In this document: positions 39,478 through 48,554 of the stretch, in pieces
Position numbering within the stretch: the stretch's first letter is position 1
Layout: each line of letters starts with the position of its first letter
Assembly: GCF_025144335.1 (NCBI RefSeq)
Contig: NZ_CP083539.1
Location: forward strand, 2,543,501 to 2,607,500
Length of the DNA: 64,000 nucleotides
DNA from: Jannaschia sp. W003
GTDB lineage: Bacteria; Pseudomonadota; Alphaproteobacteria; Rhodobacterales; Rhodobacteraceae
Reading direction: 5' to 3'
Notes under the pieces: generated by a model
What the model saw: only the letters and a program-made list of their open reading frames with translations
What the model was told of the DNA's origin: nothing
Database searches by the model: none
Made by a program: the position numbers and the translations under genes

Positions 39478-40983
39478 TCAGACCCCGGCGTCTGCGCCCG
39501 CCGCGTCGCCGGCCTCGGGGGCCTCGTAGCCGCGCACCATGCGGTCCAGGGCGCGCACGCCCCAGCCGGTGGCGCCGGCGGGTGAGAGGGGGGTGCCCTT
39601 CGACACGCTCGCCACGCCGGCGATGTCGAGGTGGATCCAGGGCATGCCGTCCCGCACGAAGCGCTGGAGGAACTGGGCCGCGGTGATCGAGCCCGCGGGC
39701 CTGCCGCCGACGTTCTTCATGTCGGCCACGCGGGATTTCAGCTGCTCGTCGTAGGCCCGGCCGAGCGGCATGCGCCAGGCGCCCTCGCCCTCCTGCCGGG
39801 CGGCCCGGAGGAAGCGGTCGCAGAAGGCGTCGTCGTTCGAGAAGACGCCCGCGTTCTCGTGGCCCAGCCCGATGATGATGGCGCCCGTGAGGGTGGCGAG
39901 GTCGACCATGCCGACCGGCTCGAACCGCTCCTGCGCGTACCACATCACGTCGCACAGCACGAGGCGCCCTTCGGCGTCGGTGTTGATGACCTCGACCGTG
40001 TCGCCCTTCATGGAGCGGACCACGTCGCCGGGGCGCTGGGCGCGCCCGTCCGGCATGTTCTCGACGAGGCCCACGAGGCCGACCACGTTGGCCTTGGCGC
40101 CGCGGCGGGCGATGGCGTGCATGGCGCCGGCCACGGTGCCGGCCCCGCCCATGTCCATGGTCATGTCCTCCATGCCCGCGGCGGGCTTCATGGAGATGCC
40201 CCCCGTGTCGAACACGACGCCCTTGCCCACGAGGGCCAGCGGCTTCTCGGTGCCGCCGCCCTTCCAGTGCATGACCACGACCTTGGAGGGGCTTTCGGAG
40301 CCCTGGCCGACGGCGAGGAGGGTGCGCATGCCCAGCTCCTCCAGCTCGGCCTCCTCCAGCACCTCGACCTCGACGCCGAGGTCGCGCAGGGATTCCAGCC
40401 GGCGGGCAAACTCGGTGGTGGTCAGCACGTTGGCCGGCTCGTTCACGAGGTCGCGGGCGAGGAACACGCCCTCGGCCGCGGCGGCCATGGGGGCGTGGGC
40501 GGCGGCCGCGGCGTCCGCGTCGGAGACCATCGCGGTGATCGGGGCGGCGGGCTCGCGGTCATCGCCCGTCTTGTGGTCGGAGAAGCCGTAGCCGCGCAGC
40601 GCGGCGCCGTGGGCGATCTCCGCGGCGGCGCGGTGGCCGCCGGCGAGGACGAGGAGGGGGTGGCGGCCGCGGGCGGCGGCGAGGGCCGCGCCGCCGCGCA
40701 GGGCGAGGTCGCGGCCGGCGCGGCGCGGCATGCGCAGGACGAGCACGCTCTCCGCCTCCATGTTCTGCGGGAAGGCCAGCGCCAGCACCTCGCCGTCGGC
40801 GAGCTTGGCGAAGCGCTCGCTCTCCACGGCGCGCTTCACGGCGCCGCGGGTGAGGCGGTTCACGCGGCGCGCGCCCGGCCCGAGCGTGCCCTCGGCCGGC
40901 ACCAGGATCGCCACCGCGCCGGGGGCGGCGCCGAGGGCCTCGAGGTCGACGGGTTGGAACGAGACGGCGGCGGGGGTGGTCAT
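39478..40983 (-). CDS. pepA: Leucyl aminopeptidase (M17)
   Basis: 501 residues from the ATG at 40983 (AGGAG nine bases upstream). The N-terminal macro-like domain is followed by the two-metal M17 peptidase domain: GKGVVFDTGGISMKPAAGMEDM with Lys and Asp ligands, DMGGAGTVAGAM, and the signature NTDAEGRLVLCDVMWY, then VDLATLTGAIIIGLG. Removes N-terminal amino acids from peptides; in E. coli PepA also acts in DNA recombination. Paired with holC. Confidence 0.96.
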   Translation of the reverse strand: MTTPAAVSFQPVDLEALGAAPGAVAILVPAEGTLGPGARRVNRLTRGAVKRAVESERFAKLADGEVLALAFPQNMEAESVLVLRMPRRAGRDLALRGGAALAAARGRHPLLVLAGGHRAAAEIAHGAALRGYGFSDHKTGDDREPAAPITAMVSDADAAAAAHAPMAAAAEGVFLARDLVNEPANVLTTTEFARRLESLRDLGVEVEVLEEAELEELGMRTLLAVGQGSESPSKVVVMHWKGGGTEKPLALVGKGVVFDTGGISMKPAAGMEDMTMDMGGAGTVAGAMHAIARRGAKANVVGLVGLVENMPDGRAQRPGDVVRSMKGDTVEVINTDAEGRLVLCDVMWYAQERFEPVGMVDLATLTGAIIIGLGHENAGVFSNDDAFCDRFLRAARQEGEGAWRMPLGRAYDEQLKSRVADMKNVGGRPAGSITAAQFLQRFVRDGMPWIHLDIAGVASVSKGTPLSPAGATGWGVRALDRMVRGYEAPEAGDAAGADAGV

Positions 40984-41116
40984 GGGGGCGGCTCCTGCGC
41001 GGTTCGGGCCGGACCCTAGGGGCGCGGGCGGCGGAGTGCCAGTGGCCCCCGCGCCCCCTTGGCCCCCCGCGGGGCGGCGGCTAGACGGGAGGCGCGGCAG
41101 CCTTCGAGGGAGAGCG

Positions 41117-42247
41117 ATGCGCACCTTCGACCGATACCTCGCGGGGCAGCTGCTCGCCTTCTTCGGCTTCTTCGCGCTGGTGCTGGTGGCCGTCTACTGG
41201 GTGAACCGGGCGATCGGCCTGTTCGACCGGCTGATCGCGGGCGGCTCGGACCTCGCCACGTTCCTCGCGTTCACGGCGCTGGCGCTGCCGGCGGTGATCT
41301 ACGCGGTGGTGCCCGTCGCGGCGCTCGTGGCGGCGCTCTACGGGGTGAACCGGCTGGCGGGCGACAGCGAGCTGGTGGTGGCGCAGACCGCGGGCCTCGG
41401 CCCGTGGAGCCTCGCGCGGCCCGTGGCCGCCTTCGGGCTGGCGGTGGGGCTGATGCTGGCCGTGCTCGGCAACCTCCTGGTGCCGCAGGCCCGCACCGCG
41501 CTGGCGGAGCGGGGCGAGGCGCTGAGCCAGGACGTCACCGCGCGGTTCCTGAAGGAGGGCGAGTTCCTGCATCCCGGCGAGGGCGTCACGGTCTACGTCC
41601 GCGAGATCACGCCCGAGGGCGAGCTGCTGGGGCTGTTCCTGCAGGACCGGCGCAACGCGGCGCTGCAGACCTCCTACACCGCGGAGCGCGCCTATCTGGT
41701 CTCATTGGAGGCGGGGCCGCGGCTGGTGATGCTCGATGGCATGGCGCAGTCGCTGGAGGTGGCGGCGCGCGACCTCGTGACTACGACCTTCGACGACTTC
41801 GCCTACGACCTCGGCGGCCTGACGGGCACCGAGACCGAGCGCCGCCGCGACCCGCGCGAGCTGGGGACGGTGGCGCTGCTGGGGGCCACCGCGGAGGCGC
41901 AGCGGGTCACGGGCGATCCGCCGGCGGAGCTGCGCTACGAGGGCCATGCCCGCATCGCCGATCCGCTGTTCGCCGCCGCGGTGCCGCTGCTGGCGCTGGG
42001 GTTCCTCCTGCAGGGGGGCTATTCGCGGCTGGGGCTCTGGCGGCAGATCGGGGGCGCGGTGGCGGCGGCGATCCTCCTGGAGCTGCTGAACAACGTGGCC
42101 GAGAAGCGGGCGCTCGACACAGGGCAATGGGGCTGGACCTACGCGCCCGCCCTCCTAGCGGCGGGGCTGGCGGGGCTGCTGCTGGTGCACGCCACCCTGG
42201 GGCCGCGACCCCTGCGCCGGCGCCTCGTTCGGGAGCGCGCGGCATGA
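41117..42247 (+). CDS. lptF: LPS export permease LptF
   Basis: 376 residues with the LptF/LptG layout: N-terminal helices (FDRYLAGQLLAFFGFFALVLVAVYW, then LALPAVIYAVVPVAALVAALYGVNRL), a large periplasmic beta-jellyroll (about 130-275) and C-terminal helices with PLFAAAVPLLALGFLLQGGYSR. Forms the inner-membrane LptB2FG transporter that extracts lipopolysaccharide. First of a chain of overlapping genes; divergent from pepA. Assigned LptF rather than LptG by order and N-terminus. Confidence 0.95.
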   Translation: MRTFDRYLAGQLLAFFGFFALVLVAVYWVNRAIGLFDRLIAGGSDLATFLAFTALALPAVIYAVVPVAALVAALYGVNRLAGDSELVVAQTAGLGPWSLARPVAAFGLAVGLMLAVLGNLLVPQARTALAERGEALSQDVTARFLKEGEFLHPGEGVTVYVREITPEGELLGLFLQDRRNAALQTSYTAERAYLVSLEAGPRLVMLDGMAQSLEVAARDLVTTTFDDFAYDLGGLTGTETERRRDPRELGTVALLGATAEAQRVTGDPPAELRYEGHARIADPLFAAAVPLLALGFLLQGGYSRLGLWRQIGGAVAAAILLELLNNVAEKRALDTGQWGWTYAPALLAAGLAGLLLVHATLGPRPLRRRLVRERAA

Positions 42248-43335
42248 CGCTCGCGCTCTACGTGGCGCGGCGGTTCGCGTGGCTGACGGCGCTGGTGGCG
42301 CTGGTGTTCACGGGCCTCCTGCTGCCCATCGACCTGGCCGAGCAGCTGCGCCGCTACGGCGACGGGGCCAGCTTCGCGGACGGGCTGCGGCTCGCCGCGC
42401 TGAACCTTCCGGCGGCGATCTCGCAGATCCTGCCGCTGATCGTGATCCTGGCCACCCTCGCCCTGTTCCTGGGGCTCGCGCGCTCCTCGGAGCTGGTGGT
42501 GATCCGCGCTGCAGGGCGCTCGGCCTTGCGCGCGCTGATGGCCCCCGTGGCGGCGGCGGCGCTCCTGGGCATCGCCGCGCTTCTCGTCCTCAACCCCCTC
42601 GTGGCGGCCACGCAGAAGGCCTACGAGCGCGAGATCGCAGGCTTTCAGGGCGGCATCTCCTCGGTGCTGTCGGTGTCCGAGGAGGGGGTGTGGCTGCGCC
42701 AGGGCGACGCGCTGGGCCAGACCGTGATCCGCGCCGCGCGCGCCTCGCTGGATGGGACGGTGCTGTTCGACGCGACGTTCTTGAGCTTCGACGCCCTCGG
42801 CGGCCCCACGGAGCGCATCGACGCGATGCGCGCCGAGCTGCAGGCCGACGGCTGGCATCTGGAACGCGCCAAGCGATGGCCGCTGCAGGGCGGCAACCCC
42901 GAGGCGCTGGCCCGCGAGATTCCCTTGGCGGTGATCCCCTCGTCGCTGACGCAGGCGCAGATCCGCGACAGCTTCGGCGTGCCGTCCTCGATCCCCGTGT
43001 TCGAGCTGCCGCGCTTCATCGCGCAGCTGGAGCGGGCGGGCTTCTCGGCGCTGACGCACCGGGTCTGGCTGCAGATGGAGCTGGCGACCCCGGTGATGCT
43101 GGCGGCGATGGTGATGATCGCCGCCGCGTTCACGATGCGCCACAGCCGCATGGGGCGCACGGGCGCCATGGTGCTGGCCGCGCTGCTGCTCGGCTTCGGC
43201 GTGTTCTTCCTGCGCAACTTCGCGCAGGTGCTGGGCGAGAACGGCCAGATCCCCGTGGTGCTGGCCGCCTGGGCGCCCCCCGTCGCCGCGATCGGGCTGG
43301 CGCTGGGCGTGATCCTGCACCTGGAGGAGGGATGA
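42244..43335 (+). CDS. lptG: LPS export permease LptG
   Basis: 363 residues, homologous in layout to LptF. N-terminal MTLALYVARRFAWLTALVALV, a conserved LARSSELVVIRAAGRSALR segment (coupling region next to LptB), a periplasmic jellyroll (about 115-265) and C-terminal LATPVMLAAMVMIAAAFTMRHSR with LLGFGVFFLRNFAQVLGENGQIP typical of LptG. Starts at ATGA overlapping the lptF stop. Confidence 0.95.
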   Translation: MTLALYVARRFAWLTALVALVFTGLLLPIDLAEQLRRYGDGASFADGLRLAALNLPAAISQILPLIVILATLALFLGLARSSELVVIRAAGRSALRALMAPVAAAALLGIAALLVLNPLVAATQKAYEREIAGFQGGISSVLSVSEEGVWLRQGDALGQTVIRAARASLDGTVLFDATFLSFDALGGPTERIDAMRAELQADGWHLERAKRWPLQGGNPEALAREIPLAVIPSSLTQAQIRDSFGVPSSIPVFELPRFIAQLERAGFSALTHRVWLQMELATPVMLAAMVMIAAAFTMRHSRMGRTGAMVLAALLLGFGVFFLRNFAQVLGENGQIPVVLAAWAPPVAAIGLALGVILHLEEG

Positions 43336-45461
43336 TGCTTCGCCGCACGCTCGTCGCCCTGTGGCTCGCCGCCGCCGCCCCCGCCGCCGCGCAGGAGGCG
43401 GCGACGCTGGTGGCCGACTCGATCACCTTCGACCAAGGGAGCCTCGTGGCTTCGGGCGACGTGGAGATCCTGTCCGAGGGGCGCATCCTGCGCGCCCGCT
43501 CCGTGCGCTACCTGCGCGACGAGGATCGGCTGGAGGTCGAGGGCCCCCTCACGCTGGTGGACGGGGCCGACCGCGTCCTCGTGGCCGACTTCGCGGCCCT
43601 CGGGCAGGACCTGCGCGCCTCGGTGCTGCGCGGCGCGCGGCTGGTGCTGGACCAGCGCCTCCAGATCGCCGCCACGGAAGTCGCGAGCGACGAGGAGGGC
43701 CGCTACACGCAGCTCTACCAGGCGGTCGCCTCGTCCTGCGAGGTCTGCCCCGGCCGCCCCGTGCCGCTGTGGCAGATCCGCGCCCGGCGCATCGTGCAGG
43801 ACCAGCAGGAGAACCAGCTCTACTTCGAGGGCGCGCGCTTCGAGGTCGTGGGCGTGCCGATCCTGTGGCTGCCGCGCATGCGCCTGCCCGGGCCGGGCAA
43901 CGAGCGGGCCACGGGCCTGCTCGCCCCGCGCTTCTCGTCCGACGACCAACTCGGCTTCGGCGTGACGGTCCCCTCTTTCATTGCGCTGGGGCCGTCGGCG
44001 GACCTGACGGTGGCCCCCTACGCCACCTTCTCGGACACCCGCGCGCTGAACCTGCGCTACCGGCAGGCCTTCCGCAGCGGGGCGATCGAGATCAACGGCG
44101 CCGTGGCGCGCGACGACGTGCGCCCCGACATCACCCGCGGCTACCTGTTCGCGGACGGCGCGTTCCGCCTGCCGCGCGAGTACCAGCTCGAGTTCGCCAT
44201 CGAGACGACCTCCGACGACGACTTCCTGCTGGAGTATGACATCTCCGAGGCCGACCGCCTCGAGAGCCGCATCGCCTTGGCCCGCGTGGAGCGCGACAAC
44301 CGCTTCCTGGCCGAGGCCATCGCCTTCCGCACCCTGCGCCAGGGCGAGACCTCGGACACCCAGCCAACGCGCGTCGCCACGATCACCCGCGAGCAGCGGC
44401 GCGACCTTTTCGGTGGCATCGGCTTCTGGCAGCTGGAGGCCCACGGGCGCGAGCGGGCCGCGGGCTTCGAGCCTGTGGGCTTCGGCCCCGGCTCGGCGCG
44501 CGACGTGCTGCGCCTGTCGGCCTCGGCCGGGTGGCGGCGCAGCACCGTGCGCGCGGGCGGCATGGTGGTGACCACGCTGGCCGAGATCCACGCCGACGCA
44601 TACCGCGTCACGCAGGACCCGGCCTTCGACGAGGGCGTGGTCACGGCCCTGACGCCTTACGCCGGCATCGAGGCGCGCCTGCCGCTCGCGCGGGTGGATG
44701 CCGACGGGGTCACCCACCTGCTGGAGCCCGTGGCGCAGGCGATCCTGGCGCCCACGTCGCGGGCGCGGGTGCCGAACGAGGACTCGATCACGCCGGAGTT
44801 CGACGAGGGCAACCTGCTCGCCACCTCGCGCTTCCCGGGCCGCGACGCGCGCGAGCTGGGCAACCGCGTGAACCTCGGCCTGCGCTACGCGCGCACGGCT
44901 CCCTCGGGGCTGCAGCTCGCGCTCTACGCGGGGCGCACGGTGCGCGACCGCGACCTGCGGCAGTTCCCCACCGGCACGGGGCTCGACAGCAAGGCGAGCG
45001 ACTGGCTGGTGTCGGGCAGCGCGGTGCTGGACGACCGCTTCTCGCTGCTGGCGCGCACGCTCTTCGACGACCAAGCCAACACGTCGCGCTCCGAGGCGAT
45101 CCTGCGCTCGGACGGCGAGGGCTACGCGCTGGAGACGCGCTACACCTACCTGGAGTCGGACGCGCGCGCGGGGCGCCCGCGCGACACTTCGGAGCTGGCG
45201 CTCGACGGCTCGCTGGACCTGAGCCGCGACTGGACGGCCAGCGCGAACTGGCGCTATGACTTCGTGACCGACGACGCCAGCCGCGCGGGCCTCGGCCTCG
45301 CCTACCGCTCGGACTGCGTCACGGTCGAGTTCGACGTGGAGCGCCGCTTCACCTCCACCACCACGCTGGAGCCCACCACCCGCTTCGGCCTCTCGGTCGA
45401 GCTGGCGGGCTTCGGCGCCGACGCCCGCCCGGGCCGCACCCCGGGGCGCTGCGGAACATGA
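43332..45461 (+). CDS. lptD: LPS-assembly outer-membrane protein LptD
   Basis: 709 residues (708 if the second ATG is used) with a signal peptide ending AAAQEAATL. The N-terminal OstA/LptA-like jellyroll (about 25-170; DSITFDQGSLVASGDVEI) is followed by a large beta-barrel. Two Cys near 130 (SSCEVCPG) and two near the C-terminus (SDCVTVEFDVERRF, GRCGT) could form the disulfides that activate LptD. Inserts lipopolysaccharide in the outer leaflet with LptE. Start overlaps the lptG stop by ATGA; GGAGGAGG lies just upstream. Confidence 0.95.
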   Translation: MMLRRTLVALWLAAAAPAAAQEAATLVADSITFDQGSLVASGDVEILSEGRILRARSVRYLRDEDRLEVEGPLTLVDGADRVLVADFAALGQDLRASVLRGARLVLDQRLQIAATEVASDEEGRYTQLYQAVASSCEVCPGRPVPLWQIRARRIVQDQQENQLYFEGARFEVVGVPILWLPRMRLPGPGNERATGLLAPRFSSDDQLGFGVTVPSFIALGPSADLTVAPYATFSDTRALNLRYRQAFRSGAIEINGAVARDDVRPDITRGYLFADGAFRLPREYQLEFAIETTSDDDFLLEYDISEADRLESRIALARVERDNRFLAEAIAFRTLRQGETSDTQPTRVATITREQRRDLFGGIGFWQLEAHGRERAAGFEPVGFGPGSARDVLRLSASAGWRRSTVRAGGMVVTTLAEIHADAYRVTQDPAFDEGVVTALTPYAGIEARLPLARVDADGVTHLLEPVAQAILAPTSRARVPNEDSITPEFDEGNLLATSRFPGRDARELGNRVNLGLRYARTAPSGLQLALYAGRTVRDRDLRQFPTGTGLDSKASDWLVSGSAVLDDRFSLLARTLFDDQANTSRSEAILRSDGEGYALETRYTYLESDARAGRPRDTSELALDGSLDLSRDWTASANWRYDFVTDDASRAGLGLAYRSDCVTVEFDVERRFTSTTTLEPTTRFGLSVELAGFGADARPGRTPGRCGT

Positions 45462-46669
45462 GGACGACCATGCCGATGAAGACGACGCTCGGGGCGCTGG
45501 CGCTCGTGCTGGCCACCGCGATGGCCCCCGCGCCGCCTGCGCTGGCCCAGAACCCCTTCGAGGCCGTGACCACGGTGAACGGCGCCGCGATCACCCGCTT
45601 CCAGGTGGAGCAGCGCGCGCGGTTCCTCGGGCTCCTGGGCGCGCCCGACGCCTCGTTCGAGGCGGCGCGCGCGGCGCTGGTCGACGAGACGCTCCAGATC
45701 CAGGCCGCGCGGCGCGCCGGGATCGGCGTCACCCCGGCCGAGCTGGACGCGGGCATGGTGGAGTTCGCCGCCCGCGGCGGCCTTTCGCCCGAGCGGTTCC
45801 TGGCCGTGCTGGAGCAGGCCGGCATCGCCCCCGAGGCGTTCCGCGACTTCGTGCGCAACGGCCTGCTCTGGCGCGGCTACGTGCAGCGACGCTTCGGCGC
45901 CGCCGCCCGCCCCGCCGAGTCCGAGGTGGTGCGGACCCTCGAGGCGGGCGACCCGGCCGAGCGGACCACGGTGCTCCTGTCGGAGATCGCGATCCCCTAC
46001 GGGCCGGAGAACAAGGCCGAGGTGCTGGCACTGGCCCGGCAGCTCTCGGACGGCCTGCGGGGACAGGAGGCGTTCCAGCGGGCCGCGCGGCAGTACAGCC
46101 GCTCGCCCTCGGCAGCGCGCGGCGGGCGCCTCGATCCGCTGCCCCTCGGGCGGCTCGCGCCCCCGATCGCCGCGCAGGTGCTCGCGCTCGCGCCCGGCGA
46201 GGTGAGCGAGCCCCTCGACCTCGGCAGCTTCGTGGGCCTGTTCCTGCTGCGCGGCCTCGACGCCGGCGCCGCCCCGACCGCGGCCGAGCCGGTGGAGATC
46301 GCCGTGGTCACCGTGCCCGGCCCCCGCGCCGAGGCGCTGGGACGCGCGGCCCGCGTGCGGCAGGACTCCGACCGCTGCGACGACCTCTACGGCACCGCCG
46401 GGGGGCTGTCGCTGGCGCGCGAGACCACCACGCCGGGGGCGCTGCCCGCCGACGTGCGCCAGGCCGTCGCCACGCTCGACGCGGGCGAGGCGGCGATCCT
46501 CGGCGGCGCGGACGCGGTGCGGCTGGTGATGCTGTGCCGGCGCGGCGCCGCCGCCGCGGTGGACGAGGACGCGCTGGAGCGGATCGGCCGCACCATCCTC
46601 AGCCGTCGCCTCGGCACGCTCGCGGATGCCGCCCTCGCCGACCTGCACGTCCGTGCCGACATCCGCTGA
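45458..46669 (+). CDS. surA: SurA-like periplasmic peptidyl-prolyl isomerase
   Basis: 403 residues beginning at an ATGA overlap with lptD. A signal peptide (KTTLGALALVLATAMAPAPP, cleavage near ALAQ) precedes the SurA N-domain (FEAVTTVNGAAITRFQVEQRARFL) and a parvulin-type region (about 170-265; SEIAIPYGPENKAEVLALAR, then GGRLDPLPLGRLAPPIAAQV and LAPGEVSEPLDLGSFVGLFLL). Only one parvulin-like domain is clear; a second one, if present, is degenerate (about 280-380). It would escort outer-membrane barrel proteins such as LptD. Confidence 0.92.
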   Translation: MRTTMPMKTTLGALALVLATAMAPAPPALAQNPFEAVTTVNGAAITRFQVEQRARFLGLLGAPDASFEAARAALVDETLQIQAARRAGIGVTPAELDAGMVEFAARGGLSPERFLAVLEQAGIAPEAFRDFVRNGLLWRGYVQRRFGAAARPAESEVVRTLEAGDPAERTTVLLSEIAIPYGPENKAEVLALARQLSDGLRGQEAFQRAARQYSRSPSAARGGRLDPLPLGRLAPPIAAQVLALAPGEVSEPLDLGSFVGLFLLRGLDAGAAPTAAEPVEIAVVTVPGPRAEALGRAARVRQDSDRCDDLYGTAGGLSLARETTTPGALPADVRQAVATLDAGEAAILGGADAVRLVMLCRRGAAAAVDEDALERIGRTILSRRLGTLADAALADLHVRADIR

Positions 46670-47633
46670 TCCCGCCCCCGTCGCGGTGACCTGCGGCGAG
46701 CCCGCGGGCATCGGGCCGGAGGTGATCGCCAAGGCCCGCGCGCTGGCGCCCGAGGTGCCGTTCTTCGCGATCGGCAATCCCGACCACTTCCGCGGCAGCT
46801 CGGCCGAGGTGCGGGTGATCGGCGCCCCCCGCGAGGCGACCGCCGACGCGCTCTGCGTGCTGCCCCACGACGTGCCCGGACCCGCGGTGCCGGGCCGCCC
46901 CGACCCGGCGCAGGCCGCGGGCGTGATCTCCGCGATCGCCCGCGCCGTGGCGCTGGCGGAATCGGGCCAGGCCGGTGCGGTCTGCACCGCGCCGATCCAC
47001 AAGAAGGCCCTGAAGGACGGCGCGGACTTCCCCCACCCCGGGCACACGGAGTACCTCGCCGCGCTCGCGGGCGGCGCCGAGGTGGTGATGATGCTCGCCT
47101 GCGACGCGCTGCGCGTGGTGCCTGCCACGATCCACGTCGCCCTCACCCGCGTGCCCGAGGTCCTGACCCCCGCGACGCTGGAGACGGCGCTGCGCGTGAC
47201 CCACGCGGGCCTGCGCCGCGACTTCGGTGTTCGTGCCCCGCGCATCGCCGTGGCGGGGCTGAACCCCCACGCCGGCGAGGGCGGCACCATGGGCCGCGAG
47301 GAGGTGGAGTGGATCGCCCCACTCGTCGTTCGTCTGAGCGAGGAACTGGGCTGCTTCGGCCCCCTGCCCGCCGACACGATGTTCCACGCCGGCGCGCGGG
47401 CCGGATACGACGCCGCCGTGTGCATGTACCACGACCAGGCGCTGATCCCGATCAAGACCGTGGACTTCGCGGGCGGCGTGAACGTGACGCTGGGCCTGCC
47501 CTTCGTGCGCACCTCGCCCGACCACGGCACGGCCTTCGACATCGCGGGGCGCGGCGTGGCGGACGCGACGTCGATGACCGCGGCCCTGCGGATGGCGTGG
47601 GACATGGCGCGGCGGCGCGCCGAAGCCTTCTAG
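46653..47633 (+). CDS. pdxA: 4-hydroxythreonine-4-phosphate dehydrogenase
   Basis: Catalyses a step of DXP-dependent pyridoxal phosphate synthesis. About 326 residues if GTG 46653 is used (MPTSADPAPVAVTCGEPAG); an upstream in-frame ATG at 46626 would add nine residues, and neither has a clear ribosome site because the start overlaps surA. Landmarks: CGEPAGIGPEVIAKA, CTAPIHKKAL, the metal ligands in HPGHTEYLA, GLNPHAGEGGTMGREE and MYHDQALIPIKTV, then VNVTLGLPFVRTSPDHGTAFDIAG. The surA-pdxA-rsmA order is widely conserved. The stop codon lies inside a 22-bp palindrome. Confidence 0.96.
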   Translation: MPTSADPAPVAVTCGEPAGIGPEVIAKARALAPEVPFFAIGNPDHFRGSSAEVRVIGAPREATADALCVLPHDVPGPAVPGRPDPAQAAGVISAIARAVALAESGQAGAVCTAPIHKKALKDGADFPHPGHTEYLAALAGGAEVVMMLACDALRVVPATIHVALTRVPEVLTPATLETALRVTHAGLRRDFGVRAPRIAVAGLNPHAGEGGTMGREEVEWIAPLVVRLSEELGCFGPLPADTMFHAGARAGYDAAVCMYHDQALIPIKTVDFAGGVNVTLGLPFVRTSPDHGTAFDIAGRGVADATSMTAALRMAWDMARRRAEAF

Positions 47634-47695
47634 AAGGCTTCGCGGGACGAACTCTTCGCGAAGAGTTCGCGGCGGACCTTTCGCGAAAGGTCCGC
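47621..47695. repeat. Three consecutive perfect palindromes between pdxA and rsmA
   Basis: Three palindromes follow each other: 47621-47642 (22 bp; arm CGAAGCCTTCT and its complement), 47648-47669 (22 bp; arm CGAACTCTTCG), and 47672-47695 (24 bp; arm GCGGACCTTTCG). Centres are 27 and 25 bp apart. The last two share the TTCGCGAA core. The first contains the pdxA stop codon. There is no T-run, so classic termination is not obvious. The array fills most of the 80-bp intergenic space. Confidence 0.85.
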
Positions 47696-47713
47696 GTGCC
47701 GTAGCGACGCGCC

Positions 47714-48550
47714 ATGGCCCGCATCGACGACCTTCCCCCCCTGCGCGACGTGATCGCCGCCCACGGGCTGACCGCCCGCAAGGCGCTCGGGCAGAACTTC
47801 ATCCTCGACCTCAACCTCACCGCGCGCATCGCCCGCGTGGCCGGGGCGCGGGGGGCGCGGGTGCTGGAGGTCGGCCCCGGCCCCGGCGGCCTGACGCGGG
47901 GCCTTCTGGCCGAGGGCGCCGAGCGGGTGCTGGCCATCGAGAAGGACGCCCGCTGCCTGGCCGCGCTGGCCGAGATCGCCGACGCCAATCCCGGGCGGCT
48001 GGAGGTGGTGCACGGCGACGCGCTGGCGGTGGACCCGGCGGCGCATCTGGAGGCTCCGTGGCGGGTCTGCGCGAACCTTCCCTACAACGTGGGGACAGAG
48101 TTGCTCGTGCGATGGCTGACCCCGCCTGCCTGGCCGCCCCCGTGGGAGAGCCTGACGCTCATGTTCCAGCGCGAGGTGGCGCAGCGAATCGTGGCGGCGC
48201 CGGGGTCCAAGGCCTACGGGCGGCTGGCGGTGCTGGCGCAGTGGCGCTGCGACGTGGAGATCGCGCTGAGCCTGCCTCCCGAGGCCTTCGTGCCGCCGCC
48301 CAAGGTCCACTCGGCCGTGGTGCACCTGCGCGCCCTGCCCGCCCCGCGCTTCGAGGCCGATGCGGCGGTGCTGTCGCGGCTGGTGGCGGCGGGGTTCGGG
48401 CAGCGACGCAAGATGCTGCGGGCCTCGTTGCGGGGCGCGGTGCCGGACGTAGAGGATGCCCTGCGCGCCGCGGGCCTCGCGCCCACGGACCGGGCCGAGG
48501 TGGTGCCGCTGGAGGGCTGGTGCGCGCTGGCCCGCGTGGTGGCGGGCTAG
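47714..48550 (+). CDS. rsmA: 16S rRNA dimethyladenosine transferase RsmA (KsgA)
   Basis: 278 residues. N-terminal motif [24 protein letters not shown]-binding [30 protein letters not shown], catalytic [15 protein letters not shown], and the target-binding [13 protein letters not shown] of the C-terminal domain. Dimethylates two adjacent adenines near the 3' end of 16S rRNA. It follows pdxA, as in many proteobacteria, with the palindrome array between them. Confidence 0.97.
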   Translation: MARIDDLPPLRDVIAAHGLTARKALGQNFILDLNLTARIARVAGARGARVLEVGPGPGGLTRGLLAEGAERVLAIEKDARCLAALAEIADANPGRLEVVHGDALAVDPAAHLEAPWRVCANLPYNVGTELLVRWLTPPAWPPPWESLTLMFQREVAQRIVAAPGSKAYGRLAVLAQWRCDVEIALSLPPEAFVPPPKVHSAVVHLRALPAPRFEADAAVLSRLVAAGFGQRRKMLRASLRGAVPDVEDALRAAGLAPTDRAEVVPLEGWCALARVVAG

Positions 48551-48554
48551 CGGA

